Positions 45,264 to 53,646 of a stretch of 64,000 nt of DNA are shown piece after piece (within the stretch, counting starts at the first letter, position 1; each line of letters starts with the position of its first letter). Origin of the DNA: Rhizobium sp. Leaf453 (GTDB lineage Bacteria; Pseudomonadota; Alphaproteobacteria; Rhizobiales; Rhizobiaceae); NCBI RefSeq assembly GCF_001425605.1, contig NZ_LMRG01000009.1, positions 1 to 64,000 of the forward strand, given 5' to 3'. The position numbers and the translations under genes are program-made. Below the pieces are notes generated by a model. It had not been told where the DNA came from. It saw nothing but the letters and a program-made list of their open reading frames with translations, and ran no database searches.

Positions 45264-46280
45264 ATGAAGACGTTTTTTGCCGACGAGCAGCGGAAACATG
45301 ATCCGAAGATGTTTCTCTCCAGCGGTGCCGCGCAACCGAATCCGGAAAAGCCGGAACGGATCGAACGGCTGTTGGCGGGTGCCCGCGCGGCCGGATCGGA
45401 GATCGTTCGACCGCGCGATCATGGCCTCAAGCCGATCGCCGCAATTCATACGCCGGAATATATCGAGTTCCTCGAAAACATTTTTCTGCGCTGGCGGCGG
45501 ATCGAAGGTGCTTCGGAAGAGGTCATTCCGAACATTCACCCCTTGGCCCGCAGCGGCCGTTATCCGGCATCGGCCGTGGGGCAAGCCGGCTATCATATGG
45601 CCGATACGGCCTGCCCGATCTCCGCAGATACCTGGGGTAGCGCCTGCTGGAGCGCGTGGAGCGCGGTCGAGGCTGCGGAAGCGGTGATGGCGGGCGCGCG
45701 TTCGGCCTATGCGCTCTGCCGTCCGCCGGGCCACCATGCCTTTGCTGATGTGGCGGGCGGATTCTGCTTTCTCAACAATTCGGCCATTGCCGCCCAGCAT
45801 CTGCTTGGTTCATCGAAACGTGTCGCCATCCTCGATGTCGACCTGCACCATGGCAACGGAACGCAGGGCATCTTCTATGGCCGCAGCGATGTGCTGACGG
45901 TGTCGCTGCATGCCGATCCCGTGCGCTTCTATCCCTTCTTCTGGGGCCATGCCGACGAGCGTGGCGAAGGCGCCGGTCTTGGTTACAATCTCAACCTGCC
46001 GCTGCCGCGCAAGACCGCCGATGCCGGGTTCCTCGAAGCGCTGGAGGTGGCCAACCGGCGGATCGAGGCCTATGCGCCGGATGCCCTCGTGGTTGCTCTC
46101 GGCCTCGATGCCTTCGAAGGCGATCCCTTCGGTGGCCTGTCCGTCTCGACACCGGGCTTTGCCCTGATCGCCGAGGCGATTTCCAGCCTCGGCCTGCCGA
46201 CGGTTATCGTTCAGGAGGGCGGTTATCTCTGCGACGAACTCGGTGCCAACCTGACGTCGTTTATGACGGGGTTCAGATAG
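45264..46280 (+). CDS. Acetylpolyamine amidohydrolase (histone deacetylase superfamily)
   Basis: 338 aa. RPPGHHA (153-159) holds the catalytic His pair 157/158. DVDLHHGNGTQ gives zinc ligands Asp193 and His195, and LGLDAFEGD gives Asp282. VQEGGY (Tyr317) supplies the transition-state Tyr. Length and the N-terminal KTFFADEQRKHDP match bacterial acetylpolyamine deacetylases rather than acetoin-utilisation AcuC. It releases acetate from acetylated polyamines or diamines. It ends the plus-strand cluster that began with the amidase-like gene, directly after the acetyltransferase. Confidence 0.92.
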   Translation: MKTFFADEQRKHDPKMFLSSGAAQPNPEKPERIERLLAGARAAGSEIVRPRDHGLKPIAAIHTPEYIEFLENIFLRWRRIEGASEEVIPNIHPLARSGRYPASAVGQAGYHMADTACPISADTWGSACWSAWSAVEAAEAVMAGARSAYALCRPPGHHAFADVAGGFCFLNNSAIAAQHLLGSSKRVAILDVDLHHGNGTQGIFYGRSDVLTVSLHADPVRFYPFFWGHADERGEGAGLGYNLNLPLPRKTADAGFLEALEVANRRIEAYAPDALVVALGLDAFEGDPFGGLSVSTPGFALIAEAISSLGLPTVIVQEGGYLCDELGANLTSFMTGFR

Positions 46281-46334
46281 CGGTCGAATTTGTACACTCG
46301 GATTTGGAAGGACGGGCATGCCATTCCCTTCGCC

Positions 46335-46445
46335 TTGCCTGTGCTTGTCACGGGCATCCAGCCAGCTCAGTCATCCTGAAAGAGTCTTTTGACCCGACGG
46401 ACGTCGGGTCGCTGGATCCCCGCCACAAGGGCGGGGATGACGGAG
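46335..46445. repeat. Four-hairpin mosaic repeat, copy A (partly degraded)
   Basis: Hairpin 1, TGCCTGTG / CACGGGCA (46336-46356), has a T-G wobble. Hairpin 2 is degraded. Hairpin 3 is GACCCGAC / GTCGGGTC (46391-46410). Hairpin 4 is ATCCCCGCC / GGCGGGGAT (46416-46438). The same order recurs at 55039 and 61437. It fills most of the 263-base gap between the convergent deacetylase and GatZ-like genes; nothing else is seen there. Confidence 0.8.
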
Positions 46446-46543
46446 AGTGGGGAGCGTCTTTCGTCAAACAATCGGTATTGGGGTCTGTTCGGGGTCTTAT
46501 GTGCGACTTCACGTATCGATTGTCGCCATCCAAAAAGCGGGTC

Positions 46544-47836
46544 TCAGTCCGGCTTCTGAAGACCCTGCATCGTCCCGTGTCCGCAGGCAAGCGCATAGGT
46601 CCGCAGAACTCTTGTCACAGCCGCCTGCGCCAGCGCCATCGCCGTGGGCTGCGTTTGGCCTGTCATCACCTCCGGCCAGGCGTTGGCGAGATGCTGGCTG
46701 ATCAGCGTTTCCGGTAGTGACCTGTCGCCGAGCCGGATAAAGAGTTCGCCCACAGCTTTCTGTGCGGTCGCATGGGTCCAGTAGTAGCGGATGCGGTCAG
46801 AATAGCTGAAATGGCGCTGGATGCGCTGCTCGTCTGGTGAGCCCGGATAGTAGTTCGCCCAATACCCCGGCTCCGCCTGCATCAGCATTTCCATCGCCGG
46901 CTTCAGTTGGGGGGCGGTGTTGTCGAGTTCGGCGGCGATCAGGTCCAGTCCGTACAAGGCCTCGCGCAGTGCAAAGGTCAGGCCCGGGCCGACTTTCAGG
47001 ATGGAGAAACCGTCCCGCACCAAAGCGCTGAGCGCCTCCAGCGTCTGGTAATCGGTGGAATGGGCCTCGAAGACGAGGTTCGGCATCCGGGCGAGGCTTG
47101 CCGACAGCGCCTGAGCGGCTTCCGGCACATAACCGACGACATTCTGATTGCCGAACTCGACCCCCGGCTGGACGACGAGGCCGACAACGCGCTCAAAGGC
47201 AGCCTGCAGGTTGCGGGCGGCAAAGGCATTGCGATGGATATCGACCGTGGTCAGCGCCGCCTCGGGCGAGGTGACCTGCAAATGTTCCACCTCTTCCAGC
47301 GCTCCGCCCGGGACAGGAACTTCCGTCCCGATGATGTAGACGGGCTCGACCGGGCTATGGGCTTCGGCGATGGCGCAGAGATCGGCGGCGCGGGCGGCGG
47401 TTGCCTCGTCGTCCAGCGCCAGTGGCTCGCCCTTGCAGCCCATCGAGCAATCCAGATGGATCTTCTCGAATCCGGCTTCGGCATAGGCCGCGACCATCTT
47501 GCGGGCCTTGTCGAGTGCCTGTTCGGCCGGAAGGTTCTTCCAGGGGTTGGGGCCGAGATGGTCTCCGCCGAGAATCAGGCCGGATCGGTCGAAGCCGGTC
47601 TCGTCGGCGATGGTTTCAACGAATGAGCGGAAACCGGACGGCGTCATGCCGGTATAACCGCCGTCCTGATTGACCTGATTGCAGGTCGCCTCGATCAACA
47701 CGGGTTGCCCCATGTGGCGGCCCAGCGACAGCGCCGCGCGGATCACCTCCGGATGGGCCGAACACACGGACGTGACGCCGATGGATGCGCCTTCCCGGTG
47801 AAGGGTCGGTAGGGATCGAAGCAATTGCGTGGACAT
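46544..47836 (-). CDS. GatZ/KbaZ-family protein, probable D-tagatose 6-phosphate 4-epimerase
   Basis: 430 aa, full length for the family annotated as non-catalytic subunit of tagatose-bisphosphate aldolase. GGDHLGPNPW and IHLDCSMGCKGEPL are hallmark segments, with TEVPVPGG and FEAHSTDYQ further on. The ATG at 47836 follows GGGAGGG. No KbaY/GatY aldolase gene is in the cluster. An Agrobacterium member of this family without aldolase partner has been described as a tagatose 6-phosphate 4-epimerase, which would give fructose 6-phosphate here. It is divergent from the DeoR gene. Confidence 0.78.
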   Translation of the reverse strand: MSTQLLRSLPTLHREGASIGVTSVCSAHPEVIRAALSLGRHMGQPVLIEATCNQVNQDGGYTGMTPSGFRSFVETIADETGFDRSGLILGGDHLGPNPWKNLPAEQALDKARKMVAAYAEAGFEKIHLDCSMGCKGEPLALDDEATAARAADLCAIAEAHSPVEPVYIIGTEVPVPGGALEEVEHLQVTSPEAALTTVDIHRNAFAARNLQAAFERVVGLVVQPGVEFGNQNVVGYVPEAAQALSASLARMPNLVFEAHSTDYQTLEALSALVRDGFSILKVGPGLTFALREALYGLDLIAAELDNTAPQLKPAMEMLMQAEPGYWANYYPGSPDEQRIQRHFSYSDRIRYYWTHATAQKAVGELFIRLGDRSLPETLISQHLANAWPEVMTGQTQPTAMALAQAAVTRVLRTYALACGHGTMQGLQKPD

Positions 47837-47862
47837 GAGGCCCTCCCGATATAGATTTCTAA

Positions 47863-47880
47863 AACGATCAATAACGATCA
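47863..47880. promoter_or_regulatory. Tandem DeoR-type operator in the divergent gap
   Basis: AACGATCA occurs at 47863-47870 and again at 47873-47880, one helical turn apart, and the inverted element TGATTG lies at 47887-47892. The site is 27 bases from the GatZ-like start and 70 from the DeoR start, able to control both directions. Confidence 0.55.
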
Positions 47881-47949
47881 AAAATATGATTGACAATGAT
47901 TCTTTTGTCGGCAATCTTTGGGACAGGTTGAAAGAAAAGATTGCTCGAC

Positions 47950-48732
47950 ATGAAGAACGACCGCGCCCAGGCCATCCGCCAATATCTGTTTTCCAATGGC
48001 TCCTCGCCGATCGTGTCGATCGCCCAGGCCGTCGGCGCTTCAGTGCCGACATTGCGGCGCGATCTTGCCGAGCTGGAAGAGCAGGGTGTCATCCTACGCA
48101 CCCATGGCGGCGCCCGTCTGGCGGAGGAATTCCAGGTCGAAGTGGCGTTCGAGCAGCGCGAGGCACAGTCGCTGGCTGCCAAGCGCGCTATCGGCGATCT
48201 CGCCTATGAAATGTTGCAGCCCGGCTCCTCGATCTTTCTCGATTCCGGCACGACCGTGCTGCAACTGGCACGCCGCATCCGCGTCAATCCGATCCCTCTC
48301 AACGTCTTCACCAATTGCCTGCCAGCGGCGCAGATGCTGATTGATGTCGAGGGCGTCAAAGTGACGGTTCTCGGCGGGCAGTTGCGCAAGGAAAACTCCT
48401 CGATGGTCGGTCCGCTGGCCGAGGAAATGCTGCAGCGCCTCTGGTTCCGCCAGCTGTTCCTCGGCGCGGGCGCCATTGCCGAGGATGGGTATCTCAGCTC
48501 GCTCGACGAGAACGAAGCGCGGCTCAACTCGGTGATGCTGGCGCGTTCCGAACAGCGCATCCTGCTGGCCGATTGCGGCAAGTTCGGCCAGAGGCTCACT
48601 TATCGCGTTGCACCGCTCAGCGACCTGCATACCGTCGTCACCGATGACGAGATGTCGGCGGAATGGGTCGAGCGGATCGAGGCCATCGGCGTCTCGGTGC
48701 GGCAGGCCGAACAGCCGGGCGGCGCGCGATGA
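47950..48732 (+). CDS. DeoR-family regulator of the galactosamine cluster
   Basis: 260 aa. The helix-turn-helix (about 6-58) reads AIRQYLFSNGSSPIVSIAQAVGASVPTLRRDLAELEEQGVILRTHGGARL. The sugar-phosphate-sensing domain has the DSGTTVLQLARRI loop and LGGQLRKENSSMVGP. The ATG at 47950 is favoured over TTG 47941. It overlaps the kinase gene by ATGA, so regulator and kinase are co-expressed. The effector is probably a phosphorylated galactosamine or tagatose, by analogy with AgaR. Confidence 0.9.
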   Translation: MKNDRAQAIRQYLFSNGSSPIVSIAQAVGASVPTLRRDLAELEEQGVILRTHGGARLAEEFQVEVAFEQREAQSLAAKRAIGDLAYEMLQPGSSIFLDSGTTVLQLARRIRVNPIPLNVFTNCLPAAQMLIDVEGVKVTVLGGQLRKENSSMVGPLAEEMLQRLWFRQLFLGAGAIAEDGYLSSLDENEARLNSVMLARSEQRILLADCGKFGQRLTYRVAPLSDLHTVVTDDEMSAEWVERIEAIGVSVRQAEQPGGAR

Positions 48733-49649
48733 GCGTCGTCTTGGGGCTCGATTCCGGTGGCACCAAGACGCTGGCCGCGATTGCGGATCAGGACGGGCAG
48801 GTGCTGCGCCAGTGGACCGGCCCCGGCTTCGATCCGATGGCTGGTGATCAATGGGTCGACCATCTTCGCACGGTTGCCGACGTTCTGGGTGAAGGACAGT
48901 CGATTGCCGCCGTGGTTCTGGGGCTTCCCCTGCATGGCGAGGTCGATGCGATCAGCGAGCGGCAGCGTGCGGTGGCGGCTTCGGTTTTCGATTGCCCGCA
49001 TCTCGTGCTCAACGATGTCGAAGTCGCCTGCGATGGCGCCTTTGCCGGTGAAGACGGCGTTCTGGTGCTCTCAGGAACCGGCAGCATGGCCTGGGCCAAG
49101 GTCGGCGGCAAAAATCTGCGTTCTGGTGGTTGGGGTGATGCTTTCGGAGACGAGGGCTCCGCTTACTGGATCGGCCGGCAGGCTCTGTCCATGGCGACGC
49201 AGGCGCTCGACGGCCGCCGCGATGGGCCGGAATTTGCGCGCACGATCCTTGCTGCTTGCGGGGTCGATGAGACGCAGCTGATCGGCTGGGCCTATGGTCA
49301 GGACAATGCGCGGTCCGGCTTTGCCGATCTGGCGCGCACGGTCGATGCGCTGGCCGATGCCGGTGATGCAACGGCGATCGCAATTCTGGAAGAGGCGGCT
49401 GAGTTTCTGGCGGATCTGGGATTTGCCGCCCGGCGCGCCTTCGGTCAGCCATCGCTCGCCTGGTCACATGCCGGAAGTGTCTTTCGCTCACGGCTGATCC
49501 GGCAGGAAGTCGAACGACACCTCGGGTCGCCGATGGCGCCAAGGCTTCCGCCAGTCGGAGGGGCGCTCTGGCGGGCCGCCAAACTGGCCGGTTGGCCAGC
49601 CGATGCCGGCTTTATCCGATCCGTCGCCGCGCATTTTAAGAATCAATAA
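48729..49649 (+). CDS. BadF/BadG-type sugar kinase (N-acetylglucosamine kinase family)
   Basis: 306 aa of the ASKHA fold. VVLGLDSGGTKTLAAIAD (phosphate 1 loop, residues 3-20), LNDVEVACDGA, VLSGTGSMAW (phosphate 2) and GGWGDAFGDEGSAYWIG are diagnostic of this kinase group, which phosphorylates glucosamine, N-acetylglucosamine or similar sugars. The ATG overlaps the DeoR stop. With an AgaS-like gene downstream, galactosamine or N-acetylgalactosamine is the likely substrate; no deacetylase gene is in the window. Confidence 0.86.
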   Translation: MSVVLGLDSGGTKTLAAIADQDGQVLRQWTGPGFDPMAGDQWVDHLRTVADVLGEGQSIAAVVLGLPLHGEVDAISERQRAVAASVFDCPHLVLNDVEVACDGAFAGEDGVLVLSGTGSMAWAKVGGKNLRSGGWGDAFGDEGSAYWIGRQALSMATQALDGRRDGPEFARTILAACGVDETQLIGWAYGQDNARSGFADLARTVDALADAGDATAIAILEEAAEFLADLGFAARRAFGQPSLAWSHAGSVFRSRLIRQEVERHLGSPMAPRLPPVGGALWRAAKLAGWPADAGFIRSVAAHFKNQ

Positions 49650-49672
49650 GCAAAAACAGGAGAACAGCTGAA

Positions 49673-50923
49673 ATGAAACGTCGCACCTTGCTTTCCGCCG
49701 CGCTTGCGCTCGGCCTCACAACCGCATTCACCCCCATCATGGCTGTTGCCGCAGATGCGCTTCCCGTGCTGCTGCCGCCATGGGTCACGCTCCCGAAGGA
49801 GATGACCGACAAATACACCGCCAAGACTAGCGGCACGCTCGATATCCAGACGCTCGGCTGGGACGAGATCCGCACCAAGATCGTCACCTCGATGATGGCG
49901 AGCAAGGCTCCGGCTTCGGCGACCGAAATGGACTGGTCTTGGGTCGGCCAGTTCGGCAGCGCCGGCTGGTATGACGACCTCTCCGGCATCCTGACCGACG
50001 AGATGAAGGCCGACCTGCCAACCACCTCGATCTTCACCTTCGACGGTAAGCTGATCGGTGTTCCTTACAACAACGATTTCCGCGTGATGATCTACAACAA
50101 GGGCCATCTGGCAAAGGCCGGTATCGCGACCGCGCCGACGACGCCGGATGAATTGCTGGCCGCAGCCAAGGCGATCAAGGAAAAGGGCGTCGTCGAACAT
50201 CCGATCGGCCTGCCGCTTTCGGCAACCGAAGGATCGGCGACCGCCTGGTACCTGCTGACCAAGGCATTTGGCGGTGATCTGTTCGATGCCGATCTGAAGC
50301 CGCTGTTCGTCGATCCCGAAAGTGCCGGCTACAAGGCGATGGCCTTCGAGGTCGCCGCGCTGAAGGACGGCCTGATCGATCCGGCCGCCACCTCGCTGAA
50401 GGATGTCGAAATCCAGGAGCTGTTCAAGTCGGGCAAGATCACCTTCGATATTGCCGGCTGGGCCGGAAACCTCGCTGTCTACACCGACGCCTCGAAATCG
50501 CAGGTAGCGGAGGATGCCGCAGCCGCTCTCGTTCCGAACGTGAATGGCAAGTCGCGGACCATCGGTCTGCCGGGCGCGCTCGGCGTTCCCGTCTCGGCCG
50601 GCGACAAGGAAACGGCACATGCGTTCATCAACTGGATGCTCGATGCCGACACGATGATCGACAACTATACCAAGCTCGGCAACCTGCCGACGCGCCTGTC
50701 GGTGCTCAAGCAGTTGAACGACGAGGGCAAGCTCAAGCAGGGCGACGTGCTGATTGAGCAGGCCGGTGTCGTCGAGCCGCTGTTTGCCGGTGGCACTCCT
50801 GGCTGGTATCCGGAATTTTCCGGCGCCGTCGCGACCAACCTGAACGCCGCGGCCAAGGGCCAGATCTCGGTGGATGATGCCGTCAAGGCGATCGCTGCCG
50901 CGGCCGAAGAGGCGCAGCAGTAA
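49673..50923 (+). CDS. CUT1 periplasmic binding protein (importer 1 of the cluster)
   Basis: 416 aa with a Sec signal peptide (cleavage near VAA). It has the family 1 layout: MDWSWVGQFGSAGWYDDL, FTFDGKLIGVPYNNDFRVMIYNKGHL and a late GTPGWYPEFSGAVATNL. It starts the importer genes 23 bases after the kinase, with one base between its stop and the first permease. Ligand is inferred to be a galactosamine-containing saccharide. Confidence 0.92.
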   Translation: MKRRTLLSAALALGLTTAFTPIMAVAADALPVLLPPWVTLPKEMTDKYTAKTSGTLDIQTLGWDEIRTKIVTSMMASKAPASATEMDWSWVGQFGSAGWYDDLSGILTDEMKADLPTTSIFTFDGKLIGVPYNNDFRVMIYNKGHLAKAGIATAPTTPDELLAAAKAIKEKGVVEHPIGLPLSATEGSATAWYLLTKAFGGDLFDADLKPLFVDPESAGYKAMAFEVAALKDGLIDPAATSLKDVEIQELFKSGKITFDIAGWAGNLAVYTDASKSQVAEDAAAALVPNVNGKSRTIGLPGALGVPVSAGDKETAHAFINWMLDADTMIDNYTKLGNLPTRLSVLKQLNDEGKLKQGDVLIEQAGVVEPLFAGGTPGWYPEFSGAVATNLNAAAKGQISVDDAVKAIAAAAEEAQQ

Positions 50924-50924
50924 C

Positions 50925-51827
50925 ATGACATCCAGCTTCGTATCGAAGCGCGCCTTCCTGGGACGGGAGGCGCGGCTGGGGCTGTGGCTTTCCGCCCCCA
51001 TCATCCTGATCATGGGTGGGCTGGTTATCCTGCCCCTGATCGTCACCGTGGTTGACAGCTTCTTCCGCGTCGAGCCGATGAAAATGGGAACGCCGTTCGT
51101 CGGCCTTCGCAACTACATCGCCCTGATGACCGATCCGAACGTGCTGCAGAGCTGGACCAATACGCTGGTCTATGTGGTGATCTCCGTCACCATCGAAACG
51201 CTCGGCGGTCTTGCTGCCGCCTTGCTGCTCAACCGATCCGGCAGCGCACGCCGCTGGCTGCTTGCGATCGTCATCCTTCCCTGGTGCCTGCCGCCGGTGG
51301 TCAATGCCATCATCTGGCTTTGGATCTATAATCCGAGCTACGGCCTGCTGAACGGCCTGCTGCAATCCGTCGGGCTGATTTCGGAAAACCAGGTCTGGTT
51401 CAACGATCGCTTCACGGGACTGGTGCTGGTCTCGGTCGTGCATGCCTGGCGCATGATGCCGCTGACCGCAATCATCCTGCTTGCAGCGCTGCAATCCATT
51501 CCGTTCACCCTGTATGAGGCCGCAAGGCTTGATGGTGCAACACCGTGGCGGCAGTTCTCGCTGATCACCCTCCCGTTGATATCAAGCGGTCTCGCCATCG
51601 CGCTCAGCCAATCCACGGTCTTCGCCTTCAATCTGTTCGATGAAGCCTGGATCCTCAACGGCAGCTCGATGGATACCCGCAGCATCATGGTTCAGGTCTA
51701 CATGATGGCCTTCCAGAACCTGAAATTCTCGCTCGGCATGGCCCTGTCGATCCTGGCGATGATCGCATCGCTGGCGGTCTCGGCGCTCTATGTCCTGCGC
51801 GTCTACAAAGAGACGAGGTTCGACTGA
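50925..51827 (+). CDS. CUT1 permease, MalF type (importer 1)
   Basis: 300 aa with six hydrophobic segments and EAA loop YEAARLDGATPWRQFSLITLPL. The ATG at 50925 begins one base after the binding-protein stop; the longer frame upstream overlaps that gene. Its stop overlaps the next permease start as TGATG. Confidence 0.93.
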   Translation: MTSSFVSKRAFLGREARLGLWLSAPIILIMGGLVILPLIVTVVDSFFRVEPMKMGTPFVGLRNYIALMTDPNVLQSWTNTLVYVVISVTIETLGGLAAALLLNRSGSARRWLLAIVILPWCLPPVVNAIIWLWIYNPSYGLLNGLLQSVGLISENQVWFNDRFTGLVLVSVVHAWRMMPLTAIILLAALQSIPFTLYEAARLDGATPWRQFSLITLPLISSGLAIALSQSTVFAFNLFDEAWILNGSSMDTRSIMVQVYMMAFQNLKFSLGMALSILAMIASLAVSALYVLRVYKETRFD

Positions 51828-52678
51828 TGCGGCGGCTTGGTTTCTATCTCGGTTGTGCGGTTCTGATCCTCTGGTCGCTCGGCCCGGTCTATTGGTCGCT
51901 GGTCACGTCACTGACGCCGCCGAATGCGCTGGTTAGCGATCAGTTGCACCTCTGGCCGCAGCAGATCACGCTGGAACATTACGGCAAGCTGTTCGGCGCG
52001 ACGTCGACCAGCCAGGGCAATGAAGTGCAGTCGGTCTGGCCGCAGTTTTCGCGCGCCCTGTTCAACAGCGTGCTGACCTCGCTTCTGGCCACGGTCGTGA
52101 CGGTGGTGATCGCCGCCTTCGGCGCCTGGGCTTTCGTCCGGCTTCGCTTTCCCGGTCGCGACACGATGTTCGTGCTGATCGTCGCGACGCTCGGCGTGCC
52201 TGCCTATACGGTGATGATCCCGCTCTACCGGATCATGATCGGGGCAGGGTTGGTCGATACCTATCTCGGCGTGACGCTAATCTATGTCTCCGCCTTTCTG
52301 CCGCTGGCCCTGTGGCTGATGCGCAGCGTCTATCAGGCCATGCCGTTGTCACTGGAAGAGGCGGCCTGGCTGGATGGGGCTTCCAAGCTCTACACGCTGG
52401 TGCGCATCGTCCTGCCGCTCGCCGGACCGGGCTTGATGGCGACGGCGATCCTGACGTTTCTCTCGGCCTGGGGCCAGTTCATGGTTCCGCTGGTCTTCTC
52501 TCCGACCCTGAGCACCAAGCCGCTGACGGTGCTCATTCCCGAATTCGTAACCCGCAACTATGTGGACTACGGCCTCATGAACGCGGCCGGGATCGTGGCG
52601 ATCGTACCGCCCGCCCTGCTGGTGCTCTTCCTCAATCGCTTCCTCGTGCAGGGCCTGATGGCCGGTGCGAGCAAATAA
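51827..52678 (+). CDS. CUT1 permease, MalG type (importer 1)
   Basis: 283 aa with six hydrophobic segments and EAA loop EEAAWLDGASKLYTLVRIVLPLAG. It carries a longer periplasmic loop after TM1 (residues about 45-75) than the other MalG-type proteins in the window. No ATPase gene follows; the next gene is the SIS protein, so it must use the shared ATPase at 55230 or another. Confidence 0.92.
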   Translation: MRRLGFYLGCAVLILWSLGPVYWSLVTSLTPPNALVSDQLHLWPQQITLEHYGKLFGATSTSQGNEVQSVWPQFSRALFNSVLTSLLATVVTVVIAAFGAWAFVRLRFPGRDTMFVLIVATLGVPAYTVMIPLYRIMIGAGLVDTYLGVTLIYVSAFLPLALWLMRSVYQAMPLSLEEAAWLDGASKLYTLVRIVLPLAGPGLMATAILTFLSAWGQFMVPLVFSPTLSTKPLTVLIPEFVTRNYVDYGLMNAAGIVAIVPPALLVLFLNRFLVQGLMAGASK

Positions 52679-52690
52679 AGGACTGCAGAC

Positions 52691-53635
52691 ATGAATCTGA
52701 CCGAAAAAGTCATCAAGGAACAATTCCCCTTCTGGGAAAAGGCACTCGTCCAGCCGCTGCCGAAGGTCTCTGCCAAGACCGTCGTCGTGACAGGCTGCGG
52801 CACGTCCTTCTATCTTGCCCAGACCATCGCCGTAGCGTTTAACCAGAATGGCCAGCCGGCCGTCGCGGTGCCGGGTGCGGAATGGGCGGTGCGCCCCGGT
52901 GACTATGTCGTCGATCTCTCCGATGTCTGCGTCATCGGCATTTCCCGCTCTGGCACCACGACCGAGACCGTCCAGGCTGTCGAGGCCTCGCGCAAGGCCG
53001 GCATGAAGACCATCGCCATTTCCTGCGAGCCGGACACAACGATCCTCAAGGCCGCCGATATCGCCGTCTACCTACCGACGCATGGCGAGGAAGGCATCGT
53101 CATGACGGTATCGGCCTCGCTGATGCTGCTCGCAGGCCTGCGCATGGCCGGCGTCAAGCTGGGTTCCGTGGCCGAAGCTCATGCGGCGCTTGCTGCCGCC
53201 GAAGCCGCCGTGCCGCTGATCAAGGATCGCACCCATTACGTCTATCTCGGCGCTGGCCCGCTTTACGGAATGGCGACCGAGGGCTGCCTGAAGCTGCAGG
53301 AAATGTCGATCACCTTCAGCCAGGCGTTCCATCCGCTGGAATATCGCCACGGCCCGATAAGCCTGATCGACAGCCAGTCCGTCGTCGTTATCCTTTATTC
53401 GCCGGAGACGCTGGAAGACGAGGCAAAGGTTGCCCGCGAAGTGCAGGCCTTGGGCGCGCATGTCATCGGTCTGGGCGGCCCCGGCGACCTGTCGATCCCG
53501 TTGTCGCAGGCCGGTCCGGCCCGCGCGCTCGAACTCCTGCCGGCGCTGCAGATCATCGGCGAGCGCGTCGCCAACCAGAAGAACATGGACACGGCCCAGC
53601 CGCGCCATCTGAGCAAAGTCGTCGTTCTCCAGTAA
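52691..53635 (+). CDS. agaS: SIS-domain sugar-phosphate deaminase/isomerase, AgaS-like
   Basis: 314 aa with two SIS domains. The first has VVTGCGTSFYLAQ and GISRSGTTTETVQ (phosphate loop). The second has YLGAGPLYGMATEGCLKLQEM, the EYRHGP motif and the GlmS-like tail NMDTAQPRHLSKVV. The family includes AgaS (galactosamine 6-phosphate to tagatose 6-phosphate plus ammonia) and fructoselysine deglycases. The GatZ-like and kinase genes of the same cluster favour the AgaS reaction. It lies 12 bases after the permease. Confidence 0.83.
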   Translation: MNLTEKVIKEQFPFWEKALVQPLPKVSAKTVVVTGCGTSFYLAQTIAVAFNQNGQPAVAVPGAEWAVRPGDYVVDLSDVCVIGISRSGTTTETVQAVEASRKAGMKTIAISCEPDTTILKAADIAVYLPTHGEEGIVMTVSASLMLLAGLRMAGVKLGSVAEAHAALAAAEAAVPLIKDRTHYVYLGAGPLYGMATEGCLKLQEMSITFSQAFHPLEYRHGPISLIDSQSVVVILYSPETLEDEAKVAREVQALGAHVIGLGGPGDLSIPLSQAGPARALELLPALQIIGERVANQKNMDTAQPRHLSKVVVLQ

Positions 53636-53646
53636 GAGGAACTGCA

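Noticed and set aside
46544-47836. Calling the GatZ/KbaZ protein a tagatose-bisphosphate aldolase
   Set aside because: The family lacks aldolase activity on its own and no GatY/KbaY gene is present; epimerase is the better-supported guess.
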